Assembly: GCA_015852425.1 (NCBI GenBank)
Contig: JAAAIG010000613.1
Coordinates: 1-23,905 of the forward strand
Direction: 5' to 3'
DNA: 23,905 nucleotides
Source: Gryganskiella cystojenkinii
Taxonomy: Eukaryota; Mortierellomycota; Mortierellomycetes; Mortierellales; Mortierellaceae
Positions 8,588 through 19,900 of the stretch are shown here, piece after piece (within the stretch, counting starts at the first letter, position 1; each line of letters starts with the position of its first letter). The position numbers were made by a program, and so were the translations under genes. Under the pieces are notes generated by a model. It was not told the origin of the DNA, did no database searches, and was given only the letters and a program-made list of their open reading frames with translations.

Positions 8588-11500
8588 GTCATGAGCGGGG
8601 TTGCGTCGGACAAAGATAAGCACCGAAAAAAGAATCAAAAGAAAAGTGCACAACTCACCACTACCAATGATGCCTTTGCAAGGCAAAGGGGTAGGATCGC
8701 CCACAGATTTGAATACGTTCGCGATTCCAAAGTCCGTAATCTTCAGAATCTTGCCTGACGCATCGATCAAGATGTTCTCCGGTTTGAGGTCTCGATGCTA
8801 GAGCACCATCAAGTGGGAAGTGAGGAATAATAAATTTTCCAGCCAAAAAAAAGTTAACACTGCTCCTTATGAATCAACCACACAAAGCAAAGCCATCATA
8901 TCGTCGCACACTCCAACTTACAGCCACGCCCATACTGTGCATGTACTGCACACCATTGACCAACTGCCTCCACAGACAATGTTTCTCGTTCAGCGAGATT
9001 GGTGGATGCGACTTTGTCAAGAGATTGAACAGATCTCCGCCGGCAGCAAACTCCATAACCATGCAGTACTCTGGAAACTGATCCAGCCTCTGTTGCTTCG
9101 CCTGTTGTTTGTCCCATAGCCGCTGAGCTTTGAGTCGTTGGACCTCCTTTTGTCGAAGCTCTTGTTCTAACTGTTGCTTCTTCTTTTTCGCCGCTGCGAC
9201 TGCCTGTGAACTCACAGGCCCTGGACTGATGTTTTGATTGCTGGGGTTTGAACTGTCGTTTTGCCTACTCTGGTGAAAATAACTAAGTTGGCGGGAGCTA
9301 CCTTGAGGTGTCACAGTCTCATCAGATCCCCTGCTGATAGAATAAGTGTCGATGGATCGTTTCCGATGAGGCTTCGAGATGACCGATTTCCGTGGGATTG
9401 GTCGGTGCATTTTTGGAGACGATGACGATCCTGAGGACCCTTCTCCTCGACTGCTCGATCGCACTGGTTCGCCATGGCTCTTAATGGACTGGATCCGTCG
9501 ATGTGTATGTCTGTCCCTCGGACAATTGCAATCCCTTGCGTCATCCTGGTGACCTTCCACATAGTCTTGCCAATCAACTTCATGTATTCCACCATGGGAC
9601 CTCTGAGTTCTCTTATCCTTGTATTCCTCTCCTTCTTCTACAAGCTCTTGCCCAGGTTGATCCCTGACCAAATCGATGGTGCGGATAATGTTTTCATGAT
9701 CCATCGAGGTCGAAATACAAAACTCTGCGCATATTTTTTTCAGGTACTGGCGATGGGTCTCTGTGGCTTTGGGAGGCCGAAACTTTTTGATCGCATAGAT
9801 CAATCCACCGTTATGAGAGGCCGAGGCGCCACTGGTGCTGGTACGACGCAGGAGACGTTTTCGGTAGGCTTCCCTCTGTTCAGGAGTCACGTCGTCCTCG
9901 GTCGTGGTCATCAAGGTTCCGGAGCGGGACCTAGGCGAGAGCAAGGATTCGCCGGGCGGAGGAGAGGTGGCATTCGACCTTGCACCATGTCTAGGAGAAT
10001 CCTGAACGACGATTGTGCCAGAAGTCAGGGGAGATGCAGTTGTAGAGATTGCCTTTGAAGACGATTGTGTGGGTGAGACAGTGCTCTTGTTCCTGGAGAG
10101 AGGATATGAATTCCGGAGTCGCTTGGTCGATTTCACGCGCAAGAGCATGACCTGAGCCTGTGTACCTGCCCCGAGTTCGCGACCAGGGACACCATACTTG
10201 GACTGCAATGTCGGCACCGGCGTTGGGGGCTTTGGTAGAGTTGAGGCTCTAGGTCGAACACCATGGTTCAACTTTCGATCGAGGATCCTCTGACCAGCAG
10301 GGCAGCAGTGATCATGCTCAAAGTCCGATGGCAAAGGCGAGAGTGGTGAGAGTGGCGAGATTGACGAAAGCGGCTCTTGGCCCGCTTTCGGTGACAGTGA
10401 CTTGGATTGGTCTGCACGAGGCACCGGCATTGGAGAAATTGCAGCTTGGGGTGGAGGATTCGTTACTACGTTCAGGTTGGGAGACGACTTCAACTTTCGG
10501 AGAATTCTGGCTCGGAAACCTGTAGACTCGGGAGGTTTCTGAGACAGGACAGCGGCCTCAGTGGGAAAAATCACAGCGGGCTTCTCGACAGGACGGTTTA
10601 TGGAGGGTCGAGACTTGGGGCTACCTCGACTGCTGTTCCCTGGACTCGTCAGTAAACCAAAAGAGCTGTGATTTGTGTGTGGTATATTCTCCACTGGTGC
10701 GGTATAACGAGCCTGGGCGTGATACTTTTCGACAACCCGTGCCGTTGACTTCGCTGCTGCCGCAGATGAATTGAGGCGATGGTGGTTACTGGCGCCATTG
10801 GTGTCGTCGTCTGATGAATCCGATGGCGGCTTAAAGACTCGTAACAATCTTTTGTAGAGTTTTGGTATCGGTGGCGTAACCTGTACTGACATAGGAGAGT
10901 TCACAGACGAAGGAATAATTTTGGATCTGCTGCCGTGATCGAGAGCCACGCGAGGCGAGTACGAAGATAATGATGTGGGTTGTGGTATTGGAGTGACAGT
11001 GGAACGATGCTGCGCCGTCGAAGGGGATGGCAGCTTGAATGGTGGTGGAGCTGGTGGAGAGCCACCTAAACCAGCGGTTGACTCTTGCTCCACCGTGGCT
11101 AGTGAACTGTAGGAAGAAATCGGTGCAAGAATCGCTACTTTTTGCTCCTCGTCTTCTATCTTTTCCGCGGCCTCCAAATCATCCAATTGGGTCAGGTAAG
11201 ATAGTCGATGCGTCAACCTCGGCCGGCCACTAGAGCTTGTCGTGCTGATGATGGTTGCTGACCGAGCCAAGTTTGGCCTTAGAGTCGGGATAGGTAAAGT
11301 CTCGAGGACCTCCAAGCCATGAATAATTCCCTCAATTTCATCCTCGTTCCCTTCCCGCTTTTGTTTGGTTTCCTTATCCTCAAAGGCGTTAGCAGGCACT
11401 GTGGTCTTGGTTACAGTCGGCGCATGAAAATGACGGTGATAAGCGCCTTGATCCTTGCCCTTGTGGCCACTGTGCGTTATGGAAGCAGTGCCAACAACAT

Positions 11501-12023
11501 CATCGTCATCTACTTGATCCGTTACTGGCGTGAATATGAGAGCAGGTGTGTGTTGCAGCTGCTGTTGATGTTGTGGAACATGCTGCAGATGCTTTTTAGA
11601 AGAGGATCGAGAAGGCGGGTGTTGTTCTGCAAATGCAATTGCAGATCGCTTCTTTTCCTTTTTTTCGCGCACAGATCGATGACCTGTTCATGTTCATGCA
11701 AAGGAAAACCAGGTTGTCAGCCGATGTAGCCACGCACACAGGGCATAACAGAGCATAACATGAGAAACATTTACAAAGCATTAGCAGAATGTCAATGTAT
11801 CGCAGGAGAGGGGAGATAGAAGAGGGTTCTTACTGAGTCCGTTGTCAAAAAGGCCCGACTGGTATCCTGTTAGATCTGGCCCTTCTTGTAAGTGTTGTGC
11901 GTTGGCAACACGTTGTTGTTTTTGCAACCTTGAGAGTTGAGCGGCAGAGAGCTGTAATTGATTCGTGTTGGAACCACCATAGATCGTAAAGTCAAGATCT
12001 TCCCCTAGGACTCGGAACGACAT
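7693..12023 (-). CDS. Npr1/Hal5-like serine/threonine protein kinase
   Basis: The gene has four exons on the minus strand: 12023-11834, 11683-8922, 8797-8659 and 8531-7693. Introns of 150, 124 and 127 bases are GT..AG and in phase, giving 1309 residues. The N-terminal 560 residues are Ser/Pro/Gln-rich and disordered-looking. Kinase parts in order: glycine loop GAGTQAQV (568-575), catalytic Lys in YAIKKFRPP (Lys696), helix-C Glu717 in CAEFC, hinge CMVMEFAAGGDLF, HRDLKPEN (985-992), DFG (1006-1008), APE (1035-1037) and the closing EPDPKKRLTIEQVAADEW. The HSMGVAHRDLKPEN and EPYIAPE wording fits the fungal Npr1/Hal4/Hal5 family, which controls plasma-membrane nutrient and potassium transporters in yeast. 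All catalytic residues are present, so it should be active. Three long low-complexity insertions interrupt the catalytic domain (about 577-690, 737-930 and 1093-1240). Confidence 0.9.
8557..8586. repeat. Hexanucleotide microsatellite (GAACAC)5 in a kinase intron
   Basis: Five uninterrupted copies of GAACAC lie inside the last intron of the kinase gene (8532-8658), about 25 bases from the splice acceptor on the transcribed minus strand, where it reads as GTGTTC repeats. Such a repeat can vary in length between strains without affecting the protein. Confidence 0.9.
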
Positions 12024-12524
12024 ATGCGATGAAGGGTATGTATGAAGATGCGTGTAGTAAATAAAGCGAGCGAGAGAGAGAGAGCTGTTCCTGAGCTAAC
12101 GCAGGGCAAGGAAGGGGATGAGATGCGAAATCAGAACCAGGGAAGGGGTATATTGATATCAAAGAGAAGCTATTCTCTGTTGTAAAGACTTTCTTGACGA
12201 AAAAATGCAGTGAGTTGAAAAATGAAGATGACAAAGTGATGGTGTGTAAACGTTTTGAATGATGAAAAAAAATGGAAAGGAGAAAGAGAATACATAAAAT
12301 GAGAGAAAGAACCGCGTGCGTGGTGGTGAAAAGATTGAGCTTTGGACAATTGGTACGATGCAGACAAACCAAAGCGAAGAAAGCAGTTACCGCTGTCGCA
12401 ACCGCACCGCCCCACAGATGGTCGGTTTGTTGGTTTGTCTTCCTGCTGTGGTGGCCGTAGAATGTTTTTGTTGCGCTAACCCCAACTCTTTCTTGCTTAG
12501 ACCGTTACCATTTCCTGCACAAAA
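12024..12524. promoter_or_regulatory. Divergent intergenic region between the kinase and the small plus-strand gene
   Basis: This region contains the 5' leader and promoter of the kinase (minus strand), including a GA-repeat near 12068-12083 and A-rich runs. Near its right end the plus strand shows GCTAAC, a pyrimidine tract and CTTGCTTAG at 12475-12500, a good branch point and splice acceptor for the neighbouring plus-strand frame. An ATG at 12418 is in phase with that frame if a short intron 12457-12500 is removed. Confidence 0.4.
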
Positions 12525-12905
12525 ATGATCAAAGTTACTGTCATGTCAGTACCACTTTCCCCTCTATCACTTTTTTTTTCTGTTTTGTTGCGATCGCATC
12601 GGTGCTCCTGTTTGGGATTGGTTCTCTTTGTGGCTGGAATGTGCATAGCTATTGCCGTTTTCTTCTCTAACGCTGCCCTTGGGCCATGGCCGGAGAGCCG
12701 ATCCGCTGCTGTATCTAATATTTGTTCGCGGCCGCTGCGCGACAACAGATACAAAAAGGAGACCACGCTTGACCTCGGTATCCAGCGCCGTAACTGCTCA
12801 ATGGGCTCCTGTTACGAACTAGAAGAGGTCGTCTCTTCGTACAGTATTCAATCCATCCAATCATCGGCCACCAAGAATGAAGTTACCACAAACCACGGGG
12901 CATAA
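12525..12905 (+). CDS. Hypothetical small membrane-anchored or secreted protein
   Basis: This is a 126-residue open frame that I do not recognise. A hydrophobic stretch from about residue 30 to 53 (LGLVLFVAGMCIAIAVFF) could be a signal anchor or the core of a signal peptide. It is followed by a polar tail with three cysteines (SNICSR, RRNCSMGSC) and an acidic, Ser/Thr-rich end. The second half uses codons with C or G in the third position often, like the confirmed genes here, which supports real coding. A splice acceptor just upstream (12500) is in frame, so an alternative model adds exon 12418-12456 and 8 more codons to give 147 residues; the intron would be only 44 bases, much shorter than others in this window. 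It is divergent from the kinase and convergent with RVB1. The function is unknown, and this may be a false call. Confidence 0.4.
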   Translation: MIKVTVMSVPLSPLSLFFSVLLRSHRCSCLGLVLFVAGMCIAIAVFFSNAALGPWPESRSAAVSNICSRPLRDNRYKKETTLDLGIQRRNCSMGSCYELEEVVSSYSIQSIQSSATKNEVTTNHGA

Positions 12906-13276
12906 GTCGTTTCCTTGATCATCGAAAGCGGAAAGGATACAAGCATTCAGAACAACAGCAAAAAGAGAAAAATCGGCTGAAAGTGGAATCCTTTCCTCTC
13001 TTGTTGCAAAATGAACATGAAAAATGAATGCAGAGGAAAGCAGTACGGTGTTCTTTTCAGTGTCAGTCGAATGTTGGAACACGATAGTTTCGTTTCCTTT
13101 CCTTTTTTTTTTCTTAGCCGGGGTTGCTGGTTTGTTGCAAGTTGGATCTCGTTGGATCTCGTTGGTGACAAAGGGAACGAAAGCTAATTACCCAGTCATT
13201 TATTTGTGCTTTATTCTGTTGAGATTTGTTGATTCGGGGTCCAGGCTCAGCCTGGCTGCTGAGGGCGTTGTTGGAC
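12906..13276. other. Convergent 3' spacer before RVB1
   Basis: This spacer lies between the end of the small plus-strand frame and the stop codon of RVB1, so it should contain both 3' untranslated regions. An AT-rich purine stretch lies near 12958-12975 and a T-run near 13105-13114. No additional gene is supported. Confidence 0.45.
13199..13215 (-). terminator. Two candidate polyadenylation signals for RVB1
   Basis: On the minus strand AATAAA occurs at 13210-13215 and again at 13199-13204, 62 and 73 bases past the RVB1 stop codon. The hexamers and their distance from the stop fit a fungal 3' end signal; usage is inferred from position. Confidence 0.5.
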
Positions 13277-14994
<1,718 letters not shown>

Positions 14995-15520
14995 TAGTGT
15001 ATATATGTTATCTCAGTGATGTGTTGGGTTCAGTGTTCGTCGTCGTTGTTGTCGCAGTCGATGGGAGGGCCTTTTGTGTGTCGGTTGAGCCTTGATGGAT
15101 GTAATGAAATGAAAGGCAAAGCAGGAAAAAGAAAGAAAAAAAAGAAACCAAACCTGAAAAAACAGATACAAACTGGAAATACAGCAGTCACGGTCTTCAG
15201 ATTTGTGTTTGCTAATTGCACACTGATGTCATTCACAATCCCTTTCTAATTGCACATTTCGAGCTTCTTGCTTTTGAGTCCCTCAACAGAGATGTTTCCA
15301 CCTTCCCCCTCCCTCCCTCCCTCCATTTGCGACTGATCCGATCCAAATCAAATCTTTTTTTTTCGAATCCGATTTTCAATCTCCTCCCGTTCGACTCCAC
15401 CTTTTCCGTTGACTCCCTCCCTCGTCGGTTCTTCTTTCGACTTCTTCCCGTTTCTTTTCTTCCTTTTCCCATTCCTTTCGTTATCCCCTTCTCCTCACAA
15501 CCCCCTAATCTCATTTCAAC
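14995..15520. promoter_or_regulatory. Bidirectional promoter region between RVB1 and GrpE
   Basis: This 526-base gap separates two divergent start codons, so both promoters must lie here or overlap. An 11-base direct repeat CTAATTGCACA occurs at 15212-15222 and 15246-15256. The right part (about 15300-15520) is strongly pyrimidine-rich, with a CCCT run at about 15308-15324, and forms the GrpE leader. I looked for heat-shock elements (alternating GAA/TTC at 5-base steps), expected for a GrpE gene, and found none that is convincing. Confidence 0.5.
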
Positions 15521-16647
15521 ATGTCTCTCCTCATCAAGGGCTCGATCCTCAAGACCCTCCGCATCGCCGCCGTCACATCCGCCTCTTCCTCCTCAACGAG
15601 GCAGACCTCTGTCTGGGCCACCCGTTACTACTCGACCGAGAACAACAACGACAACAACAACAAGGAGAAGAAGGACGAGACCTCGACCACACAGGCTGCC
15701 ACTGGATCAGAACCAGCAGCTGAAAAGTCAGCAGAGACTGCCGAAAAGTCAGAAAAGACCCTTCACGAGGAGGCCCTCGCTGCCAAGGACAAGCAGCTTG
15801 CTGATGTGAAGGTATGAACAAGAACAAAATCACGGAGCCGATGCCGGACGAGGACGATTTTATATATAAAAAAAAAGTAACAATCAGGATCGCGAGAAAA
15901 CAGCAAGCATCCACAACAACCCTGCTCGCACAAGCAGAAGGCACTTTTCGGGATATCCTTTCGAATCTTTCCTTTTTGCGCTTCATCATAATTTCTGGCG
16001 CCCCAACAATTCGAGCACTTTCAAATATCAGGACGATAAAAAAAAAACGACCCTTTTGAAAGACATATATCGTGTCCACAAAAAGAAGATCGAAAGGGAG
16101 GCGACCATCGAATCTACTCCTCCATCACCGCCTTTCTGCAGCACGATCTTTCTAAAACCCCTTGAGACTGACTTGCCTCGTCAATTGTTCTCTTCCTCGC
16201 CTATAACAGGACCGCTTGTTGCGCACCCTCGCCGATATGGAAAACTTGCGTCAACGTACCGCCAAGGAAGTTGCCAACACCAAGGATTATTCTATCCAAA
16301 AATTCGCCAAGGACTTGCTTGACACCGCCGACATCCTCGCCATGGCCATCAAGAACGTCCCCGCTGATCAGATTGCCGAGTCGTCCTCAAATGAACACCT
16401 CAAGAACTTGCACACCGGTGTCAGCATGACAAGAGACGAGCTCATGAAGACCCTCAAGCGTTATGGTGTCGAGGCCTATGACCCCATGAACGAAAAGTTC
16501 GATCCCAACTTGCACCAGGCCAACTTCCAGGTTCCCATGCCAGGCAAAGAACCCGGCACTGTCTTTGACGTTCAAAAGATTGGATTCATGCTCAAGGGTC
16601 GCGTTCTCCGTCCTGCTCAGGTTGGCGTTGTTCAATCCAGGGATTAA
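15521..16647 (+). CDS. MGE1: Mitochondrial GrpE, nucleotide exchange factor of Hsp70
   Basis: The gene has two exons: 15521-15811 and 16210-16647, joined in phase 0 across a 398-base GT..AG intron to give 242 residues. The first 37 or so residues are Ser/Arg-rich with no acidic residue, a mitochondrial presequence; RYYS (35-38) fits an R-3 processing-peptidase site. An acidic, Lys/Glu-rich linker leads into the long GrpE helix (HEEALAAKDKQLADVKDRLL) and the conserved DRLLRTLADMENLRQRTAKE. The C-terminal beta domain ends with PGKEPGTVFDVQKIGFMLKG and RVLRPAQVGVV, the GrpE family signature. By family knowledge it releases ADP from the matrix Hsp70 (Ssc1) during protein import and folding. The length matches yeast Mge1. 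The intron is by far the longest in the window. Confidence 0.96.
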
Positions 16648-16944
16648 GCCTTTAGATTTTTTTCACCTTCAACTTTTTTTTTTCGGCATGTATCTTTTGT
16701 TTTGTTCCGCCATTTGCCTTTTATCAACACCCCACCCACCATTGTCACATTATAGAGTCTTCTTTTTTTTCCTAATGTATGTTAGCCAGCGCATAAAACC
16801 AAAAAGCACCGTAGAGATCCATTTCAAGATTGATCCTCTTGGTCTTCAAACGTGTGTCTTTTTTTTTCTTACTATTGTACAATGGTCAAAATGGAAGGCT
16901 AGGGTACATTGAACTATGGATTGGATAGAACGCTAGTGTCAAAA
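16648..16944. other. Convergent 3' spacer between GrpE and the Sec7-PH gene
   Basis: This 297-base gap separates two stop codons facing each other. It contains several T-runs on the plus strand (about 16672-16683, 16763-16770, 16859-16868) and presumably the 3' untranslated regions and cleavage sites of both genes. No canonical AATAAA was noticed on either strand, and no gene is supported. Confidence 0.45.
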
Positions 16945-19900
16945 TCAGGGGATGGTGTGCCACGCATCCTCATTATCCAACATAGTTGACAACGCGGGCA
17001 TGTCTAATGATAGAGACAAGCTCAAATCACTCGTCAAAAGTCTGGCGGCCTTGTACTCTTCATGGAGACCTGCCTCTTTGTAATCGTTCTCGTCCTGCTC
17101 ATGATCGTCATCGTCATGACCCTCCTCTCCTTCGTCGCCTTGACCAGATCCATCAAGTTCTGGATCTCCACCAAGCAAGTCTTGATCATCATTGTCGTCG
17201 GTTTCTGTGACATAATCCGAGCTGACCATCATCACAAACGACTGCTCAAAAGACGTCGACGACGAGAATGAAGGGTTTTCGACTCTAGGAACATGAGTCC
17301 GATCCATCACGACATCGTCCTCTCCGTTATCGACATCTGCGGCTTCAATAGGCAAGCTGATGATTAATGCAGGCTCTGGCGCTGTGAAAGCTGGCTCTTC
17401 TACAGAAGACCTCGCTACAAAAGACTCTTTGCTCTTTTCCGTTCCTAAGACTGGTGCATCGACATCCTCTGCAAACGAAACAGATTGACTTGGGTGACTC
17501 TTTCGGATAATGTCCTGATGGGCACCCGTACTCAATTTTGTGTAATCATCCGTCTGTGGCGATGGGGGACCGATACTGACTAGGCGGACAACCCGTTTCA
17601 CTTCAGCTGCAGAGTTTCCACTTTCCTGGGGATCAAAAGTTGTTCCCGAGCTGAGGGATGAAGGCACTGGAACAGGCGGAACTGGAAAAGACGACGACGA
17701 GGACCCAGGTGTGCCCCATTTCAGATGGCCAAGACCCTGCTCAAACAGCCGTTTCAGCTTGTTGGCTGTTTGTGACGAGCTCGAGTAAATAGAGACCGTT
17801 CTTGGCATCCTGTTGGGTCTTTCACCAGGCATCGAAAGTGCGCGCGATCGACTCATAGGAACTGCGGATCCTGTCGCAGGAGAATCTGGGGAAAGAAACG
17901 TCGAGGAAGGGCTAGTCGGCATAGGTGATAATTGGCCCTGTCCCTGTCCCTGTCCCTTGTTGCGAGGCGACTTGTCGCGGTGGTGATTATCAAAGTTGCT
18001 CTCCTGATAGCGGCTTGGATCCGGACTCGATAGGGTACTTGATACGCCCACTCCGCTTTGTGCATGACCTCCTCGAGCGGCCTCGATGATCGCTGCCTGA
18101 ATTGCAACTGGTCCTTGAGGAATGTCCGTGTCCCTGACGGCGCGCAAAGCTCGACGCTGATCATCCAAGACCGTCTCGCTAACCGTCCTGTGGAACTCGG
18201 GCACATGCAATCGCGGGCGAGCCAAGCCCTTGCCGCTATAGAGGCTACTCGAACTGGTCCTGGTGGAATCCAAGACGTATTCTTCCCTGGCCAAATCCCG
18301 ATGATCATCCGTAGCAGCAGCTGTGGTAGGTCCTGACGACAATGATCGACTGTACTGCGTAGTTCCGGACATACAGTCACTTGGTAGCGGACCTCCACGG
18401 GTATATACTTGACGGTATCGATCATCCGGGATATAACAGTTTGACGGAACAAGAGCCAAGTCCCGCTCCAAGATGGTTCTGAAACAGTCCAATTTTGTTC
18501 TCTCGAGCATCAAATGCCGCAGTCGTTTACCGACCAAAGTGGCACTCTGTACAATCCTTTGGCGTGTCACAGTCTGCAACGGAATCATGACTTCAAGACC
18601 TCTGGCGAGTCGGAGCTCTGCGGCAAGGGAAGCGGAGCAAGCATTGATCTCCCTGTCGATATCTTTCATCTTGACCTGGATCAGCTGTGTTCTGCCATCG
18701 ATTGGTTCCGCAACGGTTGTCGTCTCGATACTTTGATCCTTGGGTGGCGACTTCCTTCTGAGCTGGTGTCGCCCTTGCTCGTCCTTGATCCAGATGACGT
18801 CGCTGGCCCAGGCGACTCGATAGCTTCTTAACCGGACGCCGGCGGTCTTGAATGCGCTCGCATAGTTGATTCTGGCCATCCAGTCGTTCATCTCATGTTC
18901 CGAGTCGGCCCTAAACAGATACTGCTTTCCGTTTGGACAGATCAGCCGAAAAACGTGCGGGTATTTCTGGTAACCGCTATCAACGACTGCAATCGAATTC
19001 ATGGTCGAGATGAGCGCCTGTGGCATTGGTGGCGGACCGCCACCCAGCTGTGTTGGAGCGAAATAGCCATCGATCTCTGGCGGCGCTCGAGGGTCAAATC
19101 CGGGCAAGGCAGCGCGTTGCTGTTGGAACCAGGCGAGCTCAGTAAAAAACAAGAGTTGAGAACCACTCAAGATTACGCCAAGATCTCTCCAGCCTCGAAC
19201 AGAGCTTTTGCGACCATGTTCCAAATCGATCTTGCGTGAAAGAATACCAAATTTGGCCAACTTGAGCTCCGCAGCTCCGTCCATTCCTGCGTCGTCGTAA
19301 GAAATTGCACCCCCGCCTCCACCAGCGTTGCACTCGCCAGACTGCATAATTGTCTCTGGATGCACAGACGCGCCACTGACGCCCAGGCCCACTAGGGGTC
19401 GTCCAGAGGTCGGATGGGTACAGTTCTGGCTATGACGTCTCGAGCGCAGCCCCGGGACGTAGGCGATAGGTGCTCTCGTAAACTGGTTGTTGATCTGAAC
19501 ATTGTCGACCATTTCGATTGTGCCCTTCCAGTAGTAAGGCCATCGGAAGGGGATCAAATCGCTCAAGTCTGGCGCCAAGTGCGCAATGCTTCCCTGCCTG
19601 ATCATGTTGTAAGAATCAATCCTTTGGCTGCTGGCGGTCCTTCTTCTAGGAAACCATGATGATGACGGTGGAGGTTGAACATCTGCGAGTCGTTGACCAT
19701 CCACGTCCATCTCATCCTCAGCATAAACAAATTTCAGGTAAGTGATATTGTCATAAAGAACCTATAAAAGCATTCAGATTGGAAGAAAAGAAAAATTAGG
19801 ATCCGTGAGTGCGCAGTGACAAAGAGAAATACCAAAAGGATCTAAAAAAAAAAGTACCTCGAGAATATCAGCAGGGATGGTGTTGACACCGTCAATGCTC

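Noticed and set aside
14995..15520. Heat-shock elements expected upstream of GrpE
   Set aside because: Isolated TTC and GAA triplets occur, but no three alternating units at 5-base spacing were found.
15216..15809. Plus-strand frame of 197 codons covering the GrpE leader and first exon
   Set aside because: It is an out-of-frame reading through the CT-rich leader and GrpE exon 1. The GrpE frame is supported by the presequence, splice phase and family match.
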